Assembly (NCBI GenBank): GCA_963697965.1
Contig: OY969108.1
Coordinates: 868,001-932,000, forward strand
From: JAPLJC01 sp963697965
GTDB lineage: Bacteria; Desulfobacterota; Desulfobaccia; Desulfobaccales; 0-14-0-80-60-11
Direction of reading: 5' to 3'
Length of the DNA: 64,000 nucleotides
A program made the translations under genes and the position numbers. The notes under the pieces were generated by a model that worked only from the letters and a program-made list of their open reading frames with translations, had not been told where the DNA came from and searched no databases. Below, piece after piece: positions 53,738 to 63,105 of the stretch (the first letter of the stretch is position 1; each line of letters begins with the position of its first letter).

Positions 53738-56700
53738 ACCTTTCGGCCATCTTCATCAAAAGGCCGGTGGCCACGACGCTGCTCACGTTGGGCATGGCCA
53801 TTGCCGGTGTCCTGGCTGTTCGCACACTGCCCGTCGCCCCCCTGCCGGCGGTGGACTTTCCCACCATCTCGGTGAGCGCCTCGCTGCCCGGTGCGGACCC
53901 CGAGACCATGGCGACCTCGGTGGCGGCGCCCCTGGAACGGCAATTCGGGCGGATTGCCGGGGTGACCGAGATGACCTCGTCCAGTACCCGGGGGGGCACC
54001 GGTATCGTCTTGCAATTTGAATTGAGCCGGGACATCAATGGGGCCGCCCGGGATGTCCAGGCCGCCATCAATGCCGCCCGCAGCTACCTGCCCGCCAATT
54101 TGCCCAGCAATCCCACCTACCGTAAAGTCAACCCGTCCGACGCCCCGATTCTCATCCTGTCCCTCACCTCCGACACCGCCAACCGGGCCGCCATGTATGA
54201 TGCAGCCTCCACCATCCTCTCGCAAAAACTCTCCCAGTTGGAAGGGGTAGGCACGGTCTTCGTGGGGGGTGGTTCGCTGCCGGCGGTGCGGGTGGAGTTG
54301 AACCCCACGGCGCTCAACAAATACGGGGTCAGCCTGGAGGCCGTCCGCAGTGTCTTGAGCGCCTCCACCGCCAACCGGCCCAAGGGCCAACTGGCGGATG
54401 CCACCGAAAACCGGGAGATCATCACCAACGACCAACTCTTCAAGGCTGCCGACTACCGCGATCTCGTCGTGGCCTTCCATGGCCAGCAGCCGATACACCT
54501 AGTGGATGTGGGCTCGGTCCAGGAATCCCAGGAGGACCTGCGCGTCGAGGGGCTCGTCAATGGCAAGATCTGCGTGATGGTGGTCATCTTCAGGTCGCCG
54601 GGGGCCAATATCATCGATACGGTGGACAATATCACCGCATTGCTGCCGCAGCTCACGGCCGACATCCCCCGGAACATCGACGTCAAGGTGGTGGTGGACC
54701 GCAGCCCGTCCATCCGCGGGTCGCTGAAGGACGTTGAGTTTACCCTGGTGATCTCGGGCATCCTGGTAATCCTGGTGGTGTTCGCCTTCCTCAGGAATGT
54801 CCGGGGCACCATCATCCCAGGGGTTGCGGTTCCGGTGTCCATCATCAGCACCTTCGGGGTGATGTACCTGTTGGGCTATAGCCTGGACAACCTCTCCCTC
54901 ATGGCCCTCACCATCGCCACCGGTTTTGTGGTGGACGACGCCATTGTGGTGCTGGAAAACATCACCCGCCATCTCGAAAAGGGAGTGGCTCCTCTGGAGG
55001 CGGCGCTCCTGGGATCCCGGGAAATCGCCTTCACCGTTCTCTCCATGAGCGTCTCCCTGGTGGCGGTCTTCATTCCCCTGCTGTTGATGGGGGGCATGGT
55101 GGGCCGGCTGTTTCGCGAGTTCTCGGTGACCTTATCCACCGCCATCCTGATTTCCCTGGTGCTGTCCCTGACCACTACCCCGATGATGTGCGCCGCCCTC
55201 CTCAAGCAGCGGAAGGAGCAAGCTCACGGAGCCGTCTTCCGGGCCAGCGAGGGGGTCTTCCTGTGGATGCACCACACCTACGAGGTCACCCTCGGCTGGG
55301 GTTTGAGGCACCCTCGTTTTATGTTCTCTCTGACAGTGCTCACCTTGGTGACCAGTATCGGCTTATTCCTTTACATTCCCAAGGGATTTTTCCCCGAACA
55401 GGACAACGGCCGCCTCGTCGGGTCCATTCAGGCGGCGCAGGACATTTCGTTTCAGGAAATGAAGAAGAAATTGGAGGAAGTGAGCGCCATCGTCCGGAAG
55501 GACCCGGACGTGACGGACGTGGTGGCCTTCACCGGCGGCAGCGGCGGCGGCGGCGCCACCACCAATACCGGGCGCATGTTCATTTCCCTGAAGGACTTCT
55601 CGGAGCGGCGGAGCAGCGCCCAACAGGTGATGGCCAGGTTACGCCCGCAACTGGCCAAGGTGGCGGGGGCCCCCGCCTATCTGCAGGCGGTTCAGGACCT
55701 TAGGATCGGCGGTTATACCAGCGGCGCCCTCTACCAGTTCAACCTCGTGTCAGACAATCTGCAGGACCTAAACCACTGGGGCCCCCGGGTCTTACAGAGA
55801 CTCCGCACCCTACCCCAACTGGTGGATGTGAACAGCGATCAACAAGATAAAGGATTACAGGCCACCCTGGACATCGACCGCGACACCGCCTCGCGGCTCG
55901 GCATCTCCGCCACGCTTCTCGATAACACCCTGTACGACGCCTTCGGCCAGCGCCAGGTTGCCATCCTCTACACCGCGCTCAACCAGTACCACGTGGTGAT
56001 GGAGGTGGCCCCCCCCTATTGGCAGCGCCCGGAAATACTGCGAGACATTTATATGTACTCCACCGGCAGCGCCGCGGTGCCCCAGTACAACTTCACCCCC
56101 AAGCTTGGCGGCATTCAGGCACCGTATGCCCCCACCACCGGCGCCGAGGTCCCCCTGAGCACCTTCACCACTTACCAGATGACTACCACTTCTCTGGCGG
56201 TGAATCACCTGGGACAGTTTCCGATGGTCAACATTTCCTTCAACCTGCCGGCAGGGACCTCCCTGGGGGATGCGGTGGTGGCCGTCCAAGAGGCCACCGC
56301 CAAGATGCACCTGCCGGCCAGCATCCAGGGAAGCTTTCTGGGGACGGCCCAGGCCTTCCAGGCTTCCCTGGCCAACCAGCCGTTTTTGATCATGGCGGCG
56401 CTGTTGTCGGTTTATATCGTCCTGGGGATATTGTACGAGAGCTACGTCCACCCCATCACCATCCTCTCCACCCTCCCCTCGGCCGGGGTGGGAGCGCTCT
56501 TCGCCCTGCTGCTCTGCCGCACGGACCTGAGCCTCATTGCCTTAATCGGCATCTTCCTGCTTATCGGCCTCGTCAAGAAAAACGGCATTATGATGGTCGA
56601 TTTTGCCCTGGCGGCGGAGCGCCAGGAGGGGAAGAGTTCTCAAGAGGCCATCTATGAAGCGTGCCTCTTGCGATTCCGCCCGATCATGATGACCACCATG

Positions 56701-56901
56701 GCCGCGCTGCTGGGGGCGCTGCCCCTGGCGCTGGGAACCGGAGTGGGCTCCGAGCTGCGCCGCCCCCTGGGGATCTCCATCGTTGGCGGGTTGATCTTCA
56801 GTCAGATGCTCACCCTTTATACCACCCCGGTGATCTATCTTTATCTGGACCGCTTCCGGCTCTGGGTTAAACGCCGGCGCCGCGGCCTGAGGCAAAAATA
56901 G
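53734..56901 (+). CDS. RND multidrug efflux transporter, second (MdtC-like)
   Basis: 1055 residues, paralogue of the preceding gene. FIKRPVATTLLTLGMAIAGV, LPAVDFPTISVSASLPGADPE, FVVDDAIVVLENITRHLEKG, FKNGIMMVDFAL-type TM10 (KKNGIMMVDFALAAERQEG) and RFRPIMMTTMAALLGAL. It carries an extra loop around residues 770-800 (PQYNFTPKLGGIQAPYAP) not present in its partner. Start ATG 53734 overlaps the partner's stop. Together with the adaptor and the channel it makes a full tripartite pump. Confidence 0.92.
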   Translation: MNLSAIFIKRPVATTLLTLGMAIAGVLAVRTLPVAPLPAVDFPTISVSASLPGADPETMATSVAAPLERQFGRIAGVTEMTSSSTRGGTGIVLQFELSRDINGAARDVQAAINAARSYLPANLPSNPTYRKVNPSDAPILILSLTSDTANRAAMYDAASTILSQKLSQLEGVGTVFVGGGSLPAVRVELNPTALNKYGVSLEAVRSVLSASTANRPKGQLADATENREIITNDQLFKAADYRDLVVAFHGQQPIHLVDVGSVQESQEDLRVEGLVNGKICVMVVIFRSPGANIIDTVDNITALLPQLTADIPRNIDVKVVVDRSPSIRGSLKDVEFTLVISGILVILVVFAFLRNVRGTIIPGVAVPVSIISTFGVMYLLGYSLDNLSLMALTIATGFVVDDAIVVLENITRHLEKGVAPLEAALLGSREIAFTVLSMSVSLVAVFIPLLLMGGMVGRLFREFSVTLSTAILISLVLSLTTTPMMCAALLKQRKEQAHGAVFRASEGVFLWMHHTYEVTLGWGLRHPRFMFSLTVLTLVTSIGLFLYIPKGFFPEQDNGRLVGSIQAAQDISFQEMKKKLEEVSAIVRKDPDVTDVVAFTGGSGGGGATTNTGRMFISLKDFSERRSSAQQVMARLRPQLAKVAGAPAYLQAVQDLRIGGYTSGALYQFNLVSDNLQDLNHWGPRVLQRLRTLPQLVDVNSDQQDKGLQATLDIDRDTASRLGISATLLDNTLYDAFGQRQVAILYTALNQYHVVMEVAPPYWQRPEILRDIYMYSTGSAAVPQYNFTPKLGGIQAPYAPTTGAEVPLSTFTTYQMTTTSLAVNHLGQFPMVNISFNLPAGTSLGDAVVAVQEATAKMHLPASIQGSFLGTAQAFQASLANQPFLIMAALLSVYIVLGILYESYVHPITILSTLPSAGVGALFALLLCRTDLSLIALIGIFLLIGLVKKNGIMMVDFALAAERQEGKSSQEAIYEACLLRFRPIMMTTMAALLGALPLALGTGVGSELRRPLGISIVGGLIFSQMLTLYTTPVIYLYLDRFRLWVKRRRRGLRQK

Positions 56902-56920
56902 CCGAAAGAGGAAACGAGCT

Positions 56921-58471
56921 ATGTGGCTGCGCTTCAAGACAATTTTAGGATGGTTCCCGGGGCCGGGCCGGCTTAGCCCGGTAATAATTGCCGGGATGTT
57001 GCTGCTTTGGGCCGGCTGCGTCGTGGGTCCGGATTACGTGAGACCGCCCACCGCGGCGCCCGCGGCCTACAAGGAGACGCCGGGCTGGAAGGTGGCCCAG
57101 CCCCGGGATGAGCTGTCCCGGGGGGCCTGGTGGGAGATCTATCATGATCCCAAGTTGAACGCCCTGGAAGAACAGGTCGACATCAACAACCAGAACATCG
57201 CCGCGGCGGAGGCGCAGTTCCGAGAGGCCCTGGCGCTGGTGAAGGAAGCCCGGGCCGCCTATTTTCCCACGGTCAGCGGAGGGGCGTCCTGGACCCGCTC
57301 TCAAAGTTCGGGGACCCTCGGTAACATCTCCCAAGGCACGTCTTCCGGCGGCGCCTCCGGGATGACGGGGACCTCCGGCGGAAAATCCGGCAAGGTGTCG
57401 CCGGGACCTCCTCCAATAACCGAGTTCCTGTTGAACTCCGACCTCACCTGGGAGCCGGACCTCTGGGGCATGGTGCGCCGCCAGGTGGAATCGAGCCGGG
57501 CCAGCGCCCAGGCCAGCGCCGCCGACCTGGAGGGGGTTCGCTTAAGCGCCCGGGCCACCCTGGCCCAAAGCTATTTTCAGTTGCGCACCATAGACGACCT
57601 GAAACGGCTCCTGAACGATACGGTCGCCGATTATGCAAAGATCCTGGTGTTTACCAAGAACCAGTACGGCCAAGGGGTGGCGGGCCTGGGAGACGTGGCG
57701 ATTGCGAAAGCCCAGCTCAATGCCACCCAGGCCCAGGCGATAGACCTGGGGGTGCAGCGGGCCCAACTGGAACACGCCATCGCCTTGCTCATTGGACAGT
57801 CGCCCTCCGTCTTTGCCATACCGGTAGTCCACCAAACCCTGAATGTCCCGGCCGTACCCTTCGGGGTGCCTTCGGAACTGCTGGAGCGCCGCCCCGACAT
57901 CGCCGCCGCCGAAAGGAACATGGCCGCGGCTAACGCCCAGATCGGGGTGGCCCTGGCGGCCTATTACCCCACCATAACCCTGAGCGCCTCGGGAGGATTT
58001 GAGACCACCAGCCTGGCGAAGTGGCTCACCTGGCCCAGCCGCATCTGGTCCCTGGGGGCGGCGGCCTCGGAGACCTTCCTCGACTTCGGCCTGCGGTCCG
58101 GTCAGACCGAGGCGGCGCGAGCCGCCTACGATTCCGCCGTGGCCACCTATCGGCAGACGGTGCTCACCGGCTTTCAGCAAGTGGAAGACAATCTGGCGGC
58201 GCTGGGCATCCTGAAAGATGAGGACCAGGTGCAAGATGAGGCGGTCCGGGCCTCCAGGAAATCGTTGGAGGTGAGCACCAACCAGTATAAGGCCGGGATC
58301 CTCAACCGTATCGCCCTCCTGGTGGTGGAAACTCAGGCCCTGGCCAACGAAAGGACCGCCATCAGCATCCTGGGCAACCGGATGAGCGCCAATGTGCTCC
58401 TCATCGAGGCCCTGGGCGGGGGCTGGCAATCCTCCGATTTGCCTCCGGTGGGGTGGGAGCCGCCCATCTAG
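56921..58471 (+). CDS. Outer-membrane efflux lipoprotein (NodT/OprM family)
   Basis: 516 residues. A lipoprotein signal ends LLLWAGCVVGPDYVRPP, the hallmark of NodT-type channels. Two OEP repeats follow, with WWEIYHDPKLNALEEQ, LTWEPDLWGMVRRQVESSRA, ELLERRPDIAAAERNMAAANAQIGVALAAYYPTITL and FLDFGLRSGQTEAARAAY. Between ~120 and 165 there is a Gly/Ser-rich insertion in the first barrel strand region. ATG 56921, 19 bases after the second pump gene. Confidence 0.92.
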   Translation: MWLRFKTILGWFPGPGRLSPVIIAGMLLLWAGCVVGPDYVRPPTAAPAAYKETPGWKVAQPRDELSRGAWWEIYHDPKLNALEEQVDINNQNIAAAEAQFREALALVKEARAAYFPTVSGGASWTRSQSSGTLGNISQGTSSGGASGMTGTSGGKSGKVSPGPPPITEFLLNSDLTWEPDLWGMVRRQVESSRASAQASAADLEGVRLSARATLAQSYFQLRTIDDLKRLLNDTVADYAKILVFTKNQYGQGVAGLGDVAIAKAQLNATQAQAIDLGVQRAQLEHAIALLIGQSPSVFAIPVVHQTLNVPAVPFGVPSELLERRPDIAAAERNMAAANAQIGVALAAYYPTITLSASGGFETTSLAKWLTWPSRIWSLGAAASETFLDFGLRSGQTEAARAAYDSAVATYRQTVLTGFQQVEDNLAALGILKDEDQVQDEAVRASRKSLEVSTNQYKAGILNRIALLVVETQALANERTAISILGNRMSANVLLIEALGGGWQSSDLPPVGWEPPI

Positions 58472-58492
58472 CCTCAGGACGCGGCAAAGCAA

Positions 58493-58545
58493 CACAGGCG
58501 AGACGCCTATGCTACCCGCTATCGGCACAGGCCCCTGGCCTGTGC
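58493..58545. repeat. Paired REP-like hairpins in a convergent gap
   Basis: CACAGGCG-AGA-CGCCTATG (58493-58511, one wobble pair) and GCACAGGCC-CCT-GGCCTGTGC (58525-58545, perfect 9-bp arms). They share the CACAGGC core and lie between two convergent genes, a typical place for REP elements; they may also stop transcription, but no T-run follows. Confidence 0.55.
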
Positions 58546-58631
58546 TGTCAGTTATTAAAGGGGGCGCGAAACCTGGCTTCAAGGTTGAACGGCTGGAAGA
58601 GGTTGAGCACCGCTCAGGCTGATCGCCTGAA

Positions 58632-61061
58632 TCAGTAGAGGAGATATTGGGCGCGCCGGCGGTCGAAGGCTGCCAACCCGGGCTGCCAGAGGCGCTCTAT
58701 CTCCCGGGGATCATCGCCACGCTTCAGGGCCTGGAGGACTTGGCGGGAACCCACCATGGACAGGGTCTCGCCCAGATGGAACTCCCCCGGATAAAGGCGG
58801 TACAAGGCGGAGGCGATCTCCACGCCCAGGGCCGGCGCATTCAGGGCCTGCCGATCTACCAGGCGCACCCGCACCCCCTGGCATCTCCGCCCCCGGTAGG
58901 CGCTGGCATGGGGCACGAAGACCACGGGCTCGAAGGCAATCCCCGGAAGCCGCCGCCCGTTCAGATAGCGGGCCAGCCCGTCGGCTTCAATCCAGGGGGC
59001 GCCGACGACTTCGAAGGGGGTGGGGGTGCCCCGGCCGACGCTGACGTTGGTGGACTCCACCAGGCCCACCCCCGAGTAAAGAAGCTCCTCGGTCAGAGAG
59101 TGCAGATTGGGGGAAGGCGAAACCCAGGGCAGGCCGGTTTCGTCGAACCAATCTTGCCGGCGGTATCCCTGCATGGGCACCACGTGCAATTTGGCGCCGA
59201 TCCCCCGCTCCCGGTTAAAAAACCGGGCCAACTCCCCGCAGGTCATGCCGTAACGCACCGGCAAGGAGCAATAACCGATGAAGGAGCACAAGTCGGGGTC
59301 CAGCAAGGGGCCTTGCACCAGCGCGGCGCTGATGGGGTCGGGCCGGTCCAGCACATAGAAGTCGAGACCAGCGCCGGCGGCCGCCTCCATGGCATAGGCC
59401 ATGGTGGTAATGTAGGTATAATAGCGGATCCCCACGTCCTGGATATCGTAAACCAGGGCGTCAAGGCCGCGCAGCATCTGGGGGGTGGGGCGTTTGACCG
59501 CGCCGTACAGGCTATAAACGGGCAGGCCGCTGGCCGCGTCCCGGCCGGAAGGGACCAGTTCGTCCAGCGAGCCGGTCAGGCCGTGCTCGGGGCTGAAAAT
59601 CGCCCGCACCCGGACGCCGGGCGCATGAAGCAAACGGCTCAAGGTGGTGCGTCCGGCGCCATCGACCCCGGTCTGATTGGTGATCACCCCTATGCTCTTG
59701 CCCACCAAGGGGGCGAAACCGTTAGCCGCCAGGACGTCGATCCCCGGCCGCACCCGGTCCGGTCCGTCCGCCTGGCCATGGCCGCTCATCCTCAAGCCAC
59801 TTAGGGCTGTCCCTGCCGCCGGGGGGCCCATGGGCACGGCCGTGGCCACCACCGCGGCGATCTTGGCCCTAAGCGGCCTGACCTCTCCTCCGCCGCTGGG
59901 ATGCAGACGGTTGGTAAGGATAATCAGGTAGGTCCGGGAGTGGGGATCGACCCAAATGGAGGTGCCGGTATAGCCGGTGTGCCCGAAGGAACCGGCAGGG
60001 AAGGTGGCGTTAAAAATTCTGCTATAAGGGGAGTGGATATCCCAGCCGAGACCCCGGCGGGTGGCGTTTCCCGGCACGGACTGGGGCTGGCGCAGGGCCA
60101 ACACCGCCTTTTGGCTGAGAATCCGGTGGCCCTGGCTCTGGCCGCCGTCCAGGAGCATCTGTACGAAGATGGCCAGGTCATTGGCGGTGGAAAAGACCCC
60201 GGCATCCCCGGCCACTCCCCCCATCCGATAAGCGGTGGGGTCTTGCACCTCCCCCCAGCGCAGGCAGCCGGATTGCACGTCGCAGGGGGCAATCCGCTCT
60301 TGCAGGCACTGCTGCGGCCGGAAGGAGGTGTCCCGCATCCCCAGGGGTTCAAAGATCTTTTGGGCGCAGTATATATTCAGCGGCTGCCCCGAGACCCGGT
60401 GCACGATCTCGCCCAGGGTGATAAAGTTGATGTCGCTGTAGAGGAACCCGGTGCCCGGCGGCCGGATGGGCCGGTCGGCGGCAATGACCGCCAGCGCCCC
60501 TTCGTAACCCGACCAGCGGTAATGGGAATTCACATCGGGCCGCAAACCGGAGGTGTGGGTCAGGAGTTGCCGGATGGTGATGGATCCCTTGCCGTTGGCG
60601 GCGAATGCCGGCCAATACCTGGCCACCGGGTCATCGAGGCGCAGGCGGCCGGCATCGGCCAACTGCATGATGGCCGTGGTGGTGGCCACCACCTTGGTAA
60701 GAGAGGCGATATCGAAGATAGTGTCCGGGGTCATGGGCAGGCGCCGCGGCTCGAGAGCGCGCAGGCCGAAGGCCCGGCGGTAAACGATCCGGCCCTGGGT
60801 GCCCACCAGGACCACGGCCCCGGGGGTATGGCCGGCGGCGATCTCTTGATTAACCGCGGGTTGGATGCCGGCGAAGCGAGGGTCGTTCAGCTCGGTGGCC
60901 TCGGGGGCCGGGGCGGGCGGCGGCGCCTCCGGGGCCGCCACAGGGGGCGGCGCCTTCCAGGCGGCGGGTGGCGGCGCTTCCGCGCATCCGGCCAGCCAGG
61001 CGAGCCCGGCGGCCAGGGCGATAACGGTAATCAAGGAGGCGGGAGATTTACCGGAAGACAT
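58632..61061 (-). CDS. Lipoprotein: serine beta-lactamase-like domain fused to NamZ (DUF1343, exo-N-acetylmuramidase)
   Basis: 809 residues. Lipobox LAWLAGCAE, then a Pro/Ala linker. Residues ~75-400 form a class C beta-lactamase-like serine hydrolase, with SxxK in IASLTKVVATT, YxN in YSDINFI, and HTGYTGTSIW near its end. Residues ~425-809 are DUF1343, now known as exo-beta-N-acetylmuramidase NamZ (GH171): FSPEHGLTGSL, LDALVYDIQDVGIRYYTYI, VLDRPDPI, PVRYGMTCGELARFF, WVSPSPNLHS and GRGTPTPFEVVGAPW. It probably trims peptidoglycan in the periplasm, anchored to a membrane. It is divergent from the kinase-like gene at 61119, which could act on the released sugar. ATG 61061 with AGAGGGG upstream. 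Confidence 0.87.
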   Translation of the reverse strand: MSSGKSPASLITVIALAAGLAWLAGCAEAPPPAAWKAPPPVAAPEAPPPAPAPEATELNDPRFAGIQPAVNQEIAAGHTPGAVVLVGTQGRIVYRRAFGLRALEPRRLPMTPDTIFDIASLTKVVATTTAIMQLADAGRLRLDDPVARYWPAFAANGKGSITIRQLLTHTSGLRPDVNSHYRWSGYEGALAVIAADRPIRPPGTGFLYSDINFITLGEIVHRVSGQPLNIYCAQKIFEPLGMRDTSFRPQQCLQERIAPCDVQSGCLRWGEVQDPTAYRMGGVAGDAGVFSTANDLAIFVQMLLDGGQSQGHRILSQKAVLALRQPQSVPGNATRRGLGWDIHSPYSRIFNATFPAGSFGHTGYTGTSIWVDPHSRTYLIILTNRLHPSGGGEVRPLRAKIAAVVATAVPMGPPAAGTALSGLRMSGHGQADGPDRVRPGIDVLAANGFAPLVGKSIGVITNQTGVDGAGRTTLSRLLHAPGVRVRAIFSPEHGLTGSLDELVPSGRDAASGLPVYSLYGAVKRPTPQMLRGLDALVYDIQDVGIRYYTYITTMAYAMEAAAGAGLDFYVLDRPDPISAALVQGPLLDPDLCSFIGYCSLPVRYGMTCGELARFFNRERGIGAKLHVVPMQGYRRQDWFDETGLPWVSPSPNLHSLTEELLYSGVGLVESTNVSVGRGTPTPFEVVGAPWIEADGLARYLNGRRLPGIAFEPVVFVPHASAYRGRRCQGVRVRLVDRQALNAPALGVEIASALYRLYPGEFHLGETLSMVGSRQVLQALKRGDDPREIERLWQPGLAAFDRRRAQYLLY

Positions 61062-61118
61062 CGCACCCCTCTTTACATTGTCTTTATTGAGTTTTGATTA
61101 TACCCTAGTTCCTGGCGT

Positions 61119-62312
61119 TTGAAGCAATGGCCTCTGAAAAAACTTAAGATGATAAATACCACCGGGAAAGGCGAATTTCTAGCCGCAGCCGCGCAATTTG
61201 CCCCGGCGGGGCAAATCCTCCAGGTTGAGGCCTATGGCCAGGGCAACGTCCATGACACCTTCCTGGTGACGGGGCGCGGCGCCATCCCCAGGGACGGGGA
61301 GGCGGCCGATGATGCGCATTTTATCCTGCAACGCCTCAACACCCGGGTGTTTCGCCGGCCGCAGCAGGTATTGGCCAACTTCAGCACCTGCACCGGGCAC
61401 CTGCAGCGGCGGCTGGCAGAAGTTTCCCAGGGCGCGGGCCGTCGCTGGGAGGTGCCCCGGGCGCTGCCCTCCAGGGACGGCGCCGACCACTGGCTCGACC
61501 CCGGGGGCTCCTTCTGGAGGGCCCTCAGCTTTATCGAAAACGCCCAATCCCTGGAGGTCATCCGGGACCTGGAGCACGCCCGGGAGGTGGGTTACGCCCT
61601 GGGGCTGTTCCAGGCGCTACTGAGCGACCTGGCCCCAGCCAGCCTGGCTGACACCCTGCCTGGGTTTCACGAGACTCCCGGCTACCTGCGGCACTTTGAC
61701 GAGGTGTTAACCAGGCAGGGGGCCGGTACATCCTCAGAGGTGACATTCGGCCTGCGCGCCATTGGCCGGCGGCGGGGCTGGGCTTGCGTCCTGGAGGGGG
61801 CCAAGGCGCAGGGAAGGCTCAAGCTCCGCCCGATCCACGGCGATCCCAAGGTCAACAACGTCATGGTGGACCGGGACAGCGGACAGGCCGTCGCCCTGGT
61901 GGACCTGGACACCGTCAAGCCCGGCCTGGTTCATTATGACATCGGCGACTGCCTGCGCTCGGGCTGTAATCCCCTGGGAGAGGAGATCGAGTCGTGGGAG
62001 ACGGTGCGCTTCGAGCCCGATATCTGCCGGGCCATCCTGAGGGGCTATCTCTCCCGGGCTGGCGGCTTTCTCACCGGGAACGACTATGAATATCTGTACG
62101 ACGCCGTCCGCCTCATCGCCTTCGAGCTGGGACTGCGATTCTTCACCGACTACCTGGAGGGCAACGTCTATTTCAAGGTCCGAGACCGGGACCAGAATCT
62201 GCTCAGGGCCCTGGCCCAATTCAAGCTGACGGAGAGCGTCGAATCCCAGGAAAAGACCATCCGGGCCATTATTCGAGACACTCGCGGTGAGCCTGGCCAA
62301 CGGCGTCATTAA
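61119..62312 (+). CDS. Phosphotransferase (APH-fold) similar to anomeric sugar kinases
   Basis: Up to 397 residues with the aminoglycoside-phosphotransferase/choline-kinase fold. Near the N-terminus are GNVHDTFLV (ATP loop) and FILQRLNTRVFRRPQQVLAN, a phrase close to N-acetylhexosamine 1-kinase (NahK)-type proteins. The catalytic loop is IHGDPKVNNVMVD, and the metal Asp is in ALVDLDTVKPGLVHYDIGDCLRSG. Being divergent from the NamZ fusion, it may phosphorylate MurNAc or GlcNAc during wall recycling; this is inference, and choline or another alcohol remains possible. The start is TTG 61119 or ATG 61149; no clear ribosome site. Its TAA stop lies in the first bases of the repeat at 62310. Confidence 0.75.
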   Translation: MKQWPLKKLKMINTTGKGEFLAAAAQFAPAGQILQVEAYGQGNVHDTFLVTGRGAIPRDGEAADDAHFILQRLNTRVFRRPQQVLANFSTCTGHLQRRLAEVSQGAGRRWEVPRALPSRDGADHWLDPGGSFWRALSFIENAQSLEVIRDLEHAREVGYALGLFQALLSDLAPASLADTLPGFHETPGYLRHFDEVLTRQGAGTSSEVTFGLRAIGRRRGWACVLEGAKAQGRLKLRPIHGDPKVNNVMVDRDSGQAVALVDLDTVKPGLVHYDIGDCLRSGCNPLGEEIESWETVRFEPDICRAILRGYLSRAGGFLTGNDYEYLYDAVRLIAFELGLRFFTDYLEGNVYFKVRDRDQNLLRALAQFKLTESVESQEKTIRAIIRDTRGEPGQRRH

Positions 62313-62438
62313 GTCCCCATTTGAAAAATGGTGTTTTAGAGTTATTTAAATAGGTTAGATTAAATCACCCCCCCTTACTCCCCTTTGCCAAAGGGGGGTA
62401 AAAATCCAGCCATTTTCAATGGATAATCAATTGCGGAA
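62310..62438. repeat. Dispersed ~125-bp repeat, copy 2
   Basis: Second copy of the element at 22821-22944: TAAGTCCCC.TTTGAAAAA at the left, CTTTGCCAAAGGGGGGTA in the middle, and GGATAATCAATTGCGGAA at the right. The left arm is more decayed than in copy 1. It supplies the stop codon of the kinase-like gene and overlaps the 3' end of the lipoprotein frame on the other strand. Confidence 0.75.
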
Positions 62439-62901
62439 AAACCGCGAGATCCACAACCCGTGGCGGCGCGGCTGCCCAGGCAGGGACGCTGGCTAGCGCT
62501 GGCCGGGATTTTGGAATTCCTGGAAACAAGAACCAAAATGGCTCAGATGAGGTTGCATCCATGCTTTGGCAGACCCTCTTATCGCTTACCAGGGAGGAAA
62601 ATTTCTGATAGGCGGCCTCGTCTCCGAAGTAGAGGGCTTGGGAGGGCGCATCTTTATAAACATAATATTTTTTGCCATCGCCGTTGTAGGTAGTAAATTG
62701 CCCCTTGGGGATGGCATCCATTAACGCCTGTCTCTTGGGGGTCAGGTTGGTTACTTCCAACTTGGCGAATCCCGCCTGCCTCAGGAGATATTCCGTAACG
62801 ACAGAATTTTGGGTGTTCTCCACACCGGCGCAGCCGCAAACCAGGAAGGCGAACAGCACTGACAGGATGACGGCGATAAATCTCTCTCTATTCAAGAACA
62901 T
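62416..62901 (-). CDS. Small lipoprotein of unknown function, 3' end in the repeat
   Basis: About 162 residues. Signal with lipobox MFLNRERFIAVILSVLFAFLVCGC, then AGFAKLEVTNLTPKRQALMDAIPKGQFTTYNGDGKKYYVYKDA and ALYFGDEAAYQKFSSL, a compact domain seen in uncharacterised secreted proteins. The last ~45 residues (after DKRVCQSMDATSSEP) look unlike the rest, and the final codons come from the dispersed repeat, so the natural C-terminus may be lost. Start ATG 62901 with GGAGG seven bases upstream. Confidence 0.65.
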   Translation of the reverse strand: MFLNRERFIAVILSVLFAFLVCGCAGVENTQNSVVTEYLLRQAGFAKLEVTNLTPKRQALMDAIPKGQFTTYNGDGKKYYVYKDAPSQALYFGDEAAYQKFSSLVSDKRVCQSMDATSSEPFWFLFPGIPKSRPALASVPAWAAAPPRVVDLAVFPQLIIH

Positions 62902-62987
62902 CATCGATCCTCCAATCATAGGAAGCAACAGCCAGGTTGCCTGGGGCGCCCCCTCTGTTTCTAATAACGTCAACATGCGTCCTTAGG

Positions 62988-63013
62988 CCCGCGTTGTCAA
63001 CAAAATACGCGGG
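62988..63013. promoter_or_regulatory. Inverted repeat between the lipoprotein and the flavoprotein
   Basis: CCCGCGT / ACGCGGG, perfect 7-bp arms with a 12-base loop, in the divergent region and 93 bases before the flavoprotein start. On the minus strand a TTGACA lies in the loop. No T-run follows, so an operator is more likely than a terminator. Confidence 0.35.
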
Positions 63014-63105
63014 AAAAGGGTCAAGATGGCGGGTTCAGGACTTGGATTTTTTTTCTGCGCCCTTATCATCAAGACAGGCAAGCACCTCTTGAAGGAGGAG
63101 ATTCC

